A stretch of DNA of 10,783 nucleotides from Euperipatoides rowelli (GCA_003024985.2 PXIH01S0020373.1), one strand, 5' to 3'. Numbered from the stretch's first letter, positions 1-7,213 are shown. The notes: a model not told the origin generated them from the letters alone. Translations and numbers: made by a program.

Positions 1-165
1 TAATCTATATATTAATACGTGAAGGGAAAACTTTGGATCCCTATTTAAGCATATTTCGCATATGGAGGAGTGTGAGATTTGGCAGAGTTAAAGTTTATAT
101 GGAGAGGGAGTACAAAAGCTAAAATCTATATAATACAATTAAAACCTTCATTGTTTAGCATTGTG

Positions 166-272
166 GCGGCATTTTACAAAAGGTTGGCGGCTTTTTACAA
201 AGGAAATTTTATTATTGGTCAATTTCGAGGCTTTTTACAAAGGAAATTTTGTTATTGGTCGAATTTCGACCA
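166..272. repeat. Short tandem repeat, 40-bp unit, about 2.5 copies
   Basis: The string GGCTTTTTACAAAGGAAATT starts at 189 and again at 229, giving a 40-bp period. A diverged partial copy (CGGCATTTTACAAAAGG) lies just before, from about 167. The third copy carries an extra G that turns its end into a near-perfect palindrome, TGGTCGAATTTCGACCA, at about 256-272. An 81-codon ORF runs through this region, but it simply follows the repeat and resembles no family I recognise, so I treat the region as non-coding. Function is unknown. Confidence 0.75.
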
Positions 273-1240
273 GCACTGGATTGCTAGTAATAATAATAAT
301 ATAAAGTTTAATAATAATGCTTAGTAGTAAGTGTACATTATTAATGGCAAGGTTGTTATTTTTTAAGAAAAACTGTTTAGAATGTTCTTTAATGCACACA
401 CACAAAAAACTTAATTAACAAGAAATGAGGATTATGTTTCTTAAAAATTAAAATAAGATTAGTATTTTCTAAAAGTTTTCTTTTCTCTTCTTTTCATTTT
501 AAACATGGCTTTAAAACTTTGACATAAATTTTGATGTTTTTATTTTCAAAAAAAAAAAGTTCTGACTTTTTTTTTTTTCTCTCTCTTTGCTATTTCCTAT
601 ATCTGTTGAGTTGCTTAATTTCGGAAATAACCGATTTGCATTTCATTTCCACGAACAAAGCCGAACATGCTTTTATTTTTGATTGAGCATATTTTATTGA
701 ATGTTTGTTTAATAATATTGGCAAATCTTTTTCAAGGTTTTTACCTGATCAAAGTTCTTTTCACTCACGTCAATAGATTATTTAATCATTAGAACAGAAA
801 TATAAAGAAATGGCTTAGATAAATCCTTTATTTTTTAATTTGTTGTTCAGCAGAGTAATAAAATTGATTTGCGTTGCAAGATAATAAATCTCATTAATAT
901 ATTAATTGATTATGAAATAACGTTTGACATGTCGTTCAAATAAGTTATGGTAAAAAAATAAAAAAATAAAAAGTTTGTTTTGCGAATAACTGAAAATCCA
1001 AACTTTTTTTAAACAAGATTTACGATTGTTTATATTACTGATTTTATTTAACATAAGAAAAATATTTTGATATCTGAATTTTGCATTTTATAGTGTTTGC
1101 TAATTAGTTTATTTATAAAAAGAAAATTGACCTTTCTATGAAACTTAAACTCAATGCCTTTATCTATTAATGTGTAAAACAAATTTTATTTCTTCTACAA
1201 TGCCATTATTTTGCCTCTCCTCGATTTTTGTGGTGTGGTT
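273..1240. other. AT-rich non-coding stretch
   Basis: No ORF of note, RNA gene or recognisable element was found. The stretch holds scattered homopolymers, including a poly-A run followed by a poly-T/CT-rich run at about 548-586, and short A/T-rich simple sequence near 951-970. It looks like ordinary intergenic or intronic DNA. Confidence 0.6.
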
Positions 1241-1260
1241 TAGAGAGATAGAAAAATGGA

Positions 1261-1279
1261 CTGACTGAATGACAGTCAG
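1261..1279. repeat. Small perfect hairpin beside the microsatellite
   Basis: CTGACTG (1261-1267) and CAGTCAG (1273-1279) form a perfect 7-bp stem with a 5-base loop. It lies about 30 bases before the GGAC/GGAT array and contains related GAC/TGA-rich sequence, so it may be a degenerate edge of that array rather than a functional structure. Confidence 0.5.
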
Positions 1280-1311
1280 ATGAACAGACATAGGGATGGA
1301 TTATGGCTGGA

Positions 1312-1404
1312 AGGATGGATGGACGGACGGACGGACGGACTGACGGACGGACGGACGGACGGATGGATGGATGGACGGATGGATGGTTGGAAAGATGGAT
1401 GGAC
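1312..1404. repeat. GGAC/GGAT tetranucleotide microsatellite
   Basis: An almost uninterrupted run of 4-base units, mostly GGAC in the middle and GGAT at both ends, with a few interruptions (TGAC, GGTT, AAGAT). Degenerate GGAT-like units continue to about 1432. In one frame it gives a repetitive Asp/Gly/Arg/Thr/Met/Trp ORF (1303-1554), which is a by-product of the repeat. The change from GGAC-GG to GGAT-GG is a CG-to-TG change, as expected from deamination of methylated C. Confidence 0.9.
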
Positions 1405-1780
1405 GAAAATATGGATGAATGGATATCCTTTTGGGATTTGGCTTTAGACTTTCAGATCTTATATATTATGTATTTTTTATGCTGTAATAAAACTCTCATA
1501 TATATAAAACCTTTGGTTAGACCAGATCAATTCAAGCTTACTCAAACTGTGTAAGCGGTACAGCTTGATAATGAATTGGTCATAGATTTTGAGATGGAGT
1601 TATGGACGATTTCTGTTAATTGTGACATATACAATAAACTTAATTTATATCTGACCAACTAATTTATTTTTGGCATAAAACTTTCTTTAATTAACAAATG
1701 TTTAATGATGGAGAAAGATGCCATTCAATTTGAAATTAAGAAACATTGTGGAGTGCAGAGTAATTTTAAAACTTGTAAAT

Positions 1781-2015
1781 ATAAAGATGCAATTTGTCAC
1801 TTTTGGAAATACAGGGTCATATAAAATCTATCTGTCGATATAAAAATATTCAGAAACAAAGGGAAGCTCAAAATGTACAATTAGATTTGTCTTCAAATGA
1901 GCAAAAAGGTTTATATAATAAGTCCATATACGCCCTAAATAAGGTAGAAAATATGCAACCAATGGTAACAAAACTTTCAGCAGATGGAAAAGTCATTTCA
2001 TTGGAGTTGGGCACC
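1781..2015. repeat. 235-bp tandem duplication, copy 1
   Basis: First copy of a direct duplication inside the Gypsy-like remnant. It begins at ATAAAGATGCAATTTG and ends at TTGGGCAC. It spans the broken zinc knuckle, the linker and the first codons of the protease up to the mutated active-site triplet. Copy 2 follows immediately. The two differ by roughly six substitutions and one base of length, about 3 percent. Confidence 0.92.
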
Positions 2016-2248
2016 ATAAAGATGCAATTTGCCACTTTTGGAAATACAGGGTCATATAAAATCTATTTGTCGATATAAAAATATTCAGAAACAAAGGGAA
2101 GCTCAAAATGTACAATTAGATTTGTCTTCAAATGAGCAAAAATGATTAAATAATAAGTCCATATATCCCTAAATAAGGTAGAAAATATGCAACCAATGGT
2201 AACAAAACTTTCAGCAGATGGAAAAGTCATTTCATTGGAGTTGGGCAC
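2016..2248. repeat. 235-bp tandem duplication, copy 2
   Basis: Second copy, continuing without a break into the rest of the protease (GGTGCTGCGG from 2250). It carries the same knuckle frameshift and the same Asp-to-Gly change as copy 1, but has its own substitutions near 2143-2170 and one missing base. It is therefore the copy contiguous with downstream pol. Copy 1 is contiguous with upstream gag. Confidence 0.92.
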
Positions 2249-2514
2249 TGGTGCTGCGGTCTTGATTATGCTGAATTCAATTGTTAAAAGTACATATTCA
2301 AATTGTAAGCTACTTGTAACCCCCATAATACTTTGTGCATTTAATAACATAATAAGCTTGTAAGAGTGTATAAGGCTATTGTAAAATTTAATTAATCATA
2401 TAGCTAATGACATGGAACATTTTGTAACCAAAATAAGGATTAATGGCTTTATTTGAACGCAACTAATTAATTTCATTGATAATACAGCTGATAGGCTTAA
2501 ATTATTATTACAAA

Positions 2515-3210
2515 ATTTTAAGGAAATCTTTTCCTTAGAATTGGGCTGTATTAAAGGGGTTGAAGTAAACTTATTTTTAAAAAAAGTAGTGCCAAAATTT
2601 TGAAGGCACCGTTCAGCCCATTCATTTTAATTCCAGCTATTGAAAAGGAACTTAACAAATTACAAAATCAAGGAATTATTATTACACCTAAAAATATTCT
2701 AAGTGGGCTTAGCCTATAGTTCCATTTGTAAAGAAAAACGGGACTTTGAGAATTTGTAGACATTATAAATTCAATCTAAACCCAAATTTAAAAACTGATC
2801 AATACCCATTGTCCATTGTAGATGGTATTCTTGCAAAATTAGAAGGAGGGGAAATGTTCACTAAATTAAACTTAACACCAGCATACCAGTATGTATGCAT
2901 GAACAAGGACATACAGAGTATTTAACAATAAATACCCATAAGGGCAATTCAATGTTAGTCATCTAGCGTTTGGCATCTCTTCTGCCCCACCAATTTTTCA
3001 AGGGATAATGGACACAATTTTGATAGGAATAAATAATGTTATTTGCTATTTGGATGACATAATTGTAACAACTATGGTTATTGATAGTTGTTTCACGGAT
3101 TTAGCTATTGTATTCAAAGCTCTACAAGATGTAGGGATATTAAACTATTGCTTGTATAATCAGCAATATTTAATTGCAGAATAAAGATTTCGGTTTGATT
3201 TTTAAAAAAT
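2515..3210 (+). pseudogene. Ty3/Gypsy-like reverse transcriptase remnant
   Basis: Dead reverse transcriptase of an LTR retrotransposon pol, which would normally copy the element's RNA into DNA. Open pieces in different frames line up in family order: an N-terminal linker ending in a stop near 2602; a piece at 2716-2922 with VKKNGTLRIC and FTKLNL; a short piece with EYLTINTHKG; and a long piece at 2945-3181 with AFGISSAPPIFQ and the catalytic YLDD box (3047-3058). Stops lie at 2923 and 3182. In the first catalytic motif the usual Asp is Asn (AAC, 2869-2871). At least three frameshifts separate the pieces. No RNase H or integrase sequence is recognisable after 3210, and no flanking LTR pair was found, so the element is 3'-truncated or decayed beyond reading. 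Ty3/Gypsy origin is confident. Confidence 0.88.
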
Positions 3211-4284
3211 AAAAAAAAATTAGACCTTTATAATATTTATCTGTTTAAAAATATTTTTCCACCATCAAACTGTTAGCAATAATTCATCACTTGGAACATT
3301 AGAAAATCTTTTCTAATATCACCAAAGGCCATCATTAATTTAAAGATTTAATAAAAGAAAAGAAAATGTACAAATGTGGAACTAAAAGTCACCCAAATGT
3401 AATTACATAATCTTGTGATAAGAGAACTATTAATTGTAACAACTGAGAATTAAGAAAAAATATATTTGCAATTTCTTCCTTTTTTTTATCCATATACTGT
3501 TCAGCAAATGCATATGTCCTTGGGAATACCTATGGGTATGTGTCAGTGGGTGGGAGTGGTATGAAGACATGCCACTACCCAGTAAAATCTTACATTACAT
3601 TTAAAAGATGTCTTATCCCAAAGAAGGGGGAGACATTGCTGATGACGACCCAAATATTTNTGTTCAATATCATTGACTGGGGTCCTCAATACTCCATCCT
3701 GATGGATTCTATTTAACTATCAATGAGTCATTTCATTGCCTGAGTTTGTCCATAATTTCCAGCTGACTGAATTTCAGTTTAAAAATGATACACACTGAAT
3801 CAAACCCCAGTGTTTGTGTTTTTACCAGCCTTCCCTATCCCTCTCAAGTTCTATCTTTCATACATTCAACTTAAAACTCGCCACTGTACTTTAAATGACA
3901 GACAATTCTTAGTTTTACTTTAAGATGCAATCTTTATAGTTTGATTTCTAATACACTAAAGCAGGAATAGACAATATGAGTCTGTCTATTCAATCTTCCT
4001 GGCTTAAAATAAGAAAAAATGAAAATAAATAAAAAAATAATTTTATTAAATACACACATATGAACCTATTGGCCAAGCAGAATATGAACTACTACAGAGC
4101 TGTGAGGCATATGGTATGAGAATATGAAAAAAATACAAGTTTTTAATGTGAATGTTGAATTTTAAATTTAGACTTTTAAAAAAAATATATTCATTAAGTT
4201 CAAGCATTCTACTTTAAGAAAATTTAATGTTTTTATACAAATAAAAATATAAAAATTGCTAAATAAAAATTTTCGACCAAATTT
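3211..4284. other. Non-coding stretch with small hairpins
   Basis: No gene is seen. A hairpin at 3552-3580 has a roughly 12-bp stem with one bulge and one G-T wobble around loop AAGA. A polypurine tract, AAAGAAGGGGGAGA, lies at 3620-3633. There is one unresolved base at 3660. AATAGACA (3966-3973) and TGTCTATT (3983-3990) form a perfect 8-bp stem. Around 3500-3900 the base composition is less AT-rich than its surroundings, which may mark an unrecognised old repeat, possibly part of the LTR element's 3' end. From 4000 to 4284 it is plain AT-rich sequence. Confidence 0.5.
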
Positions 4285-4286
4285 TA

Positions 4287-4926
4287 GGCCCTCATTCGCA
4301 TGGACAGTAATTTCATCCGCGTTTGAACAGCATCTCAACTGCGGATAAGGATTTTGTGTTCGGTATTAATGTTATCCACGTCTCAGCCAGGTTTGGCCAT
4401 GCGAACACAATAATGGCTAAGCCACGGATAATAAATTTGTAAATAACAGGAACCGGAAATAAAAAAAAAAACGATCAGATGTACGATTGTAGCCTAATTC
4501 TTTCATTCCTGGGCTATAGTATTATAAATAGCCTTGGTTCATTTAGAATTTTTTTTAATCTCTTTGGGTTTTTTTTCATTTCCCCAAATTTCTATTAAAA
4601 AAACACCCTCGTCAACGCACCACGTTCCGCCATTTTGACAGCAAAAAAAGATTTATCTCAGAAGAATTAAATATCTCACGAGAGGTAAATAGCACTACAA
4701 ATGGTGTAATAACAAAACACCAACATGAATAAAACCACGGATGAACCAGAATCATGTTCACACGGACATTAATTAAGGCTCAACTGTGGCTCAGCCAGTA
4801 TCAAGAAGGGTCGATCATCCGCGGTTGAGCCATGGATGAAAATGTCCATACGAATGGTAATATCTGTGGCTCATTGATGTTTGAGCCGTGGGGAGCCGCA
4901 GATAAATTGTCCATGTAAATGGGGCC
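4287..4926. mobile_element. 640-bp DNA transposon remnant/MITE with TIRs, TA-flanked
   Basis: The left end starts GGCCCTCATTCGCATGGACA and the reverse complement of the right end starts GGCCCCATTTACATGGACA. The match continues imperfectly for about 30 bases (ATTT then ATCYGCG). TA lies on both sides (4285-4286 and 4927-4928), consistent with a 2-bp target duplication. The ends carry several subterminal copies of a GAGCCRYGG-like motif in both orientations, including ATCTGTGGCTC (4862-4872) opposite GAGCCGCAGAT (4893-4903). The centre is AT-rich and has no transposase ORF, so this is a non-autonomous element. The superfamily is unclear: TA flanks fit Tc1/mariner- or ISL2EU-like elements, while the GGCCC end resembles some Harbinger-type MITEs, which would need a 3-bp target duplication. 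Confidence 0.8.
4628..4640. promoter_or_regulatory. CCGCCATTTTG motif (YY1-like) inside the MITE
   Basis: CCGCCATTTTGAC in the AT-rich centre of the TIR element matches the well-known YY1 core (CCATNTT in a CGCCAT context). It may be a relic of the parental element's promoter. A short motif can occur by chance, so this is weak. Confidence 0.2.
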
Positions 4927-5063
4927 TAATAACTCCCCCGCCATCTTTCCTGTATGCTACTTTTCTTGAAAAAACATTTTAATACAATTCTTAAGTAAGA
5001 GGAGAAAAAACTAGGGAGTACACGTTATGCAAACTAATGCCACAAATAACATTATAAAACATC

Positions 5064-5273
5064 CCGACATCGTGGTCCAGTCAGTAGTGATGCTGACTAA
5101 ATACATGTTGAAGACATATGCTGTGATTAGCACAGGTTCGTGTCCCAGCTGAGCTGGTTATGGAACGTTTTTTCCCCTGGCTTCTATCGCCTTGCCGGGA
5201 TACTTTAACCAAGTACGCCGGCTCAGAAAAGGAACCTGGTCTCTCTAAATTCCTCTAGAATACTCTCTCGTAT
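5064..5273 (+). mobile_element. tRNA-derived SINE-like element
   Basis: The 5' part has an RNA polymerase III A-box-like sequence TGGTCCAGTCAG (5073-5084) and a good B box GGTTCGTGTCC (5135-5145), about 50 bases apart, as in tRNA-headed SINEs. It does not fold as an intact tRNA gene and lacks a clean acceptor stem. About 125 bases of less AT-rich body follow, containing a 12-bp hairpin (GCCGGGATACTT 5194-5205, AAGTACGCCGGC 5211-5222, ten of twelve paired, loop TAACC). The element fades into AT-rich sequence near 5273. I could not find a clear target duplication or match the body to a named SINE domain, so the ends are approximate. Confidence 0.6.
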
Positions 5274-5440
5274 AATTAATTATATTAAATTAAAATTGGA
5301 TTTACTGCGAATAACGGGAAATTTATTTTACAATTAAAAAAGTTTTTTGAATGCCTAAGCATAACTGCTTGTCTATGGCCGAAGGCCTTTACTTGTTTAC
5401 TTTCACAGTCTAGTATTGTGATATTACAGGTTTTTACCTA

Positions 5441-5560
5441 AACTTTTCAAGAGAACCTAGCTCAAATACAGGCCTGAAAATGAAACCAGCAAAAACCAAA
5501 GCGATATCCAACGAATGTGTGCAACCTAAAATGATTCAAGTGAATGCTATTATAATTGAA
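5441..5560 (+). pseudogene. Non-LTR retrotransposon RT fragment, part before the minisatellite
   Basis: An open frame from 5441 reads FSREPSSNTGLKMKPAKTK and continues through KAISNE to QVNAIIIE at 5560. The GLKMxxxKTK block followed by SNE is characteristic of the region after the catalytic palm in non-LTR reverse transcriptases of the kind often annotated as endonuclease/reverse transcriptase (RTE-like, clade not certain). The frame runs directly into the first 21-bp unit of the minisatellite, which is itself coding in this frame. Upstream of 5441 I find no catalytic box, so the element is truncated or decayed on that side. The matching downstream part of the ORF resumes at 6302 in the same frame. 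Confidence 0.72.
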
Positions 5561-6307
5561 TGCTATCGTAATTGAAGTGAATGCTATCACAATTGAAGTG
5601 AATGCTATCGTAATTCTATGCTATTGTAATTGAAGTGAATCCTATCGTAATTGAATGCTATCATAATTGAAGTGAATGCTATCTTAATTGCACACTATCT
5701 TAACTAAATGCTATCGTAATTGAATGCTATAAAAATTGAATACTATTGTAATTGAAGTGAATGCTATCATAATTGAATGCTATCATAATTGAATGCTATC
5801 ATAATTGAATGCTATCATAATTGAATACTATCATAATTTAATGCTATTGTAATTGAAGTGAATGCTATCGTAATTAAATGCTATCATAATTGAATGCTAT
5901 CATAATTGAATACTATCGTAATTGAAGTAAATGCTATCATAATTGAATGCTATCATAATTGAATGCTATCATAATTGAATGCTATCATAATTGAATGCTA
6001 TCATAATTGAATGCTATTGTAATTGAATGCTATCGTAATTGAATGCTATCGTAATTGAATACTATCGTAATTGAATGCTATTGTAATTGAAGTGAATGCT
6101 ATCATAATTGAATACTATCATAATTGAAGTGAATGCTATCGTAATTGAATGCTATCGTAACTGAATGCTATCGTAATTGAATGCTACCATAATTGAATGC
6201 TATTGTAATTGAAGTGAATGATATCATAATTGAATGCTATCGTAATTGAAGTGAATGCTATCTTAATTGAAAGCTATTGTAATTGAATGCAATCGTAATT
6301 GAGTGCT
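5540..6307. repeat. Minisatellite, 16-bp and 21-bp units, about 44 copies
   Basis: The main unit is 16 bp, GAATGCTATCATAATT. A longer 21-bp form has AAGTG inserted after GA and appears about twelve times at irregular spacing. By hand count of 44 units, the two bases after CTAT are CA in 18, CG in 14, TG in 7 and something else in 5. A six-unit block of 101 bp (5754-5854) recurs at 5924-6024 with about three differences, so local higher-order duplication has occurred. The first unit (5540-5560) is a 21-bp unit in frame with the flanking retrotransposon ORF. There are no unique spacers, so it is not CRISPR-like. Confidence 0.95.
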
Positions 6308-6451
6308 TTTGGAAAATTAAATATTTTAAAAGGAAAACTTCCTTCATGTCTCAAAACACAAGGTTTTGACAAGTATGTACTACCAGTGATATCATATACA
6401 CTGAAACTTGGACACTCGATGCAGGATAGGAATCACTGGTCAAGGATATGA
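6302..6451 (+). pseudogene. Non-LTR retrotransposon RT fragment, part after the minisatellite
   Basis: The frame at 6302 reads AFGKLNILKGKLPSCLKT, then FDKYVLPVISYT, and ends at a stop at 6449. AFGKL, LPxCLKT and YVLPVxxY are landmarks of the C-terminal domain of the same kind of non-LTR polymerase seen before the array. ETWTL follows in a shifted frame (6403-6417), so a frameshift lies near 6395-6403. The later DRNHW may be a piece of the extreme C-terminus after an internal deletion. Frame and order match the upstream fragment, indicating one element split by the array. From 6452 to 6644 nothing further is readable with confidence. Confidence 0.75.
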
Positions 6452-6644
6452 CAAGGGAAAGGAATCTGTTCTGTTTAAAGCTTTTACAAGGGTGATACTT
6501 ACCACCCTATCTTAGCAAATGAAAGAATCATTTGAAAGATAAGCTGTTGAATAACATAACTAAGAGTAATGAAGTGTTGATCAGATGATATGAGTAAGAA
6601 GAAAGTTGGTTATCACTCTGCAAAGAAATGACGTTACATGCTAT

Positions 6645-6652
6645 CTTGTAGT
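6645..6652. repeat. 8-bp target site duplication (left)
   Basis: CTTGTAGT immediately before the hAT-type element, identical to 7214-7221. An 8-bp duplication is the hallmark of hAT transposition. Confidence 0.92.
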
Positions 6653-6719
6653 CAGTGTTTCTTTCAGGGGTCATTTCACAAGTTCAGGGGGGCAAGGTGT
6701 ATGTATATACAGATTTTTT

Positions 6720-7065
6720 ATAAGCTTTTTTTTTGTTGACTGGACGTTTTGTTGCCTTTATTGTTATGTCTGATTTAATAAGCTTTGTTTATTTTGCCTG
6801 GACGTTTTGTTTCCTTTCTGTCTGATTTAATAAGCTTTTTTTTTTTTTTTTGGTTTACTGAACGTTTTGTTGCCTTTATTGTTATGTCTAATTTAATATT
6901 TTTTTTTTTTTGGCCTGGACGTTTTCTGCCTTTCTGTCTAAATTAATAAGCTTTTTTTTTTTTTTTTTTTTTGGTTGACTGGAGGTTTAGTTGCCTTTCT
7001 ATCCGATTCAATGAGCTTATTTTTTTTTTGGTTAGTAGAGTGATCGTTATGTTGACTTTGTGTCC
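6720..7065. repeat. Imperfect tandem repeat (57-64 bp) inside the hAT MITE
   Basis: About six copies of a unit made of AAGCTT plus a poly-T run, GGTTGACTGGACGTTTTG, then TTGCCTTT and a GTCTGATTTAAT-like end. The GGACGTTTT-like core recurs at about 6742, 6800, 6860, 6917, 6981 and 7042. Copies differ mainly in poly-T length and by substitutions. A seventh, very diverged copy may continue to about 7100. Confidence 0.85.
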
Positions 7066-7132
7066 AATGACTATGGTTTTGTTGACTTTCTATTTCATTT
7101 TATATGATTTTTATTTTTTCCAAATTTTCCCT

Positions 7133-7171
7133 GGGGGGGGGGCAGTTGGTTTACTCGGGGAAGGGGGGGGG
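7133..7171. other. G-rich cluster near the right MITE end
   Basis: G-runs of 10 (7133-7142), 4 (7157-7160) and 9 (7163-7171) fall within 39 bases, closely followed by CTCCCCCTTACC. The G-runs could form a quadruplex on the + strand, or the GGTAAG/CTTACC pair could form a hairpin. Run lengths in homopolymers are prone to sequencing error. Confidence 0.5.
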
Positions 7172-7213
7172 TAAGCCTCCCCCTTACCGGAGGTATGCCT
7201 GAAAGAAACACTG

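Larger units (their letters stand above)
1653..2370 (+). pseudogene. Ty3/Gypsy-like gag zinc-knuckle and protease remnant
   Basis: Decayed 3' end of a gag-like ORF joined to the start of a retropepsin (aspartic protease). A gag-like stretch is open from 1681. It reaches Cys- and Lys-rich sequence and a CCHC-type zinc knuckle whose halves lie in different frames (TGT CAC around 1795-1800, then GHIKSICR in another frame), so a small frameshift breaks the knuckle. Downstream, the segment around 2187-2360 has the hydrophobic lead-in and TGAAV of a retropepsin active site, but the catalytic Asp codon is Gly (GGC, 2244-2246). Stops at 1822 and 2361 end the open segments. A 235-bp part is duplicated in tandem. 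It lies just upstream of the reverse transcriptase remnant in the same orientation, as expected for one element. Confidence is good for an LTR-element origin and lower for the exact clade. Confidence 0.75.
6653..7213. mobile_element. 561-bp hAT-type MITE
   Basis: The ends are perfect inverted repeats: CAGTGTTTCTTTCAGG at 6653-6668 and CCTGAAAGAAACACTG at 7198-7213. They start with the CAGTG seen at many hAT ends. Identical 8-bp duplications (CTTGTAGT) flank it. No transposase is encoded, and a 67-codon ORF inside (6971-7174) is just poly-T/poly-G reading. The interior is a roughly 60-bp tandem repeat rich in poly-T, followed by G-runs near the right end. The intact target duplication and perfect TIRs suggest a fairly recent insertion compared with the older retroelements around it. 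Movement would have needed a hAT transposase from elsewhere. Confidence 0.93.

Noticed and set aside
79-324. 81-codon forward ORF as a gene
   Set aside because: It follows the 40-bp tandem repeat, has repeated AFYKG-like peptides as a consequence, and matches no family I recognise.
1303-1554. 83-codon ORF rich in Asp-Gly-Arg-Thr
   Set aside because: It is a direct reading of the GGAC/GGAT microsatellite.
2063-2350. 95-codon reverse-strand ORF
   Set aside because: It lies antisense to the Gypsy-like protease region and the duplication; it is a shadow frame.
1430-4000. A flanking LTR pair for the Gypsy-like remnant
   Set aside because: No long direct repeat was found on both sides of 1653-3210; only a polypurine tract at 3620 hints at a 3' end.
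5064-5150. Functional tRNA gene
   Set aside because: The A and B boxes are present, but a clean cloverleaf with acceptor and anticodon stems cannot be drawn, and a non-tRNA body follows, as in SINEs.
5540-6307. CRISPR array or other spaced repeat system
   Set aside because: Units abut one another without unique spacers, and the setting is eukaryotic. It is a minisatellite.
6971-7174. 67-codon forward ORF
   Set aside because: It lies inside the hAT MITE and is made of poly-T, poly-G and internal-repeat sequence.
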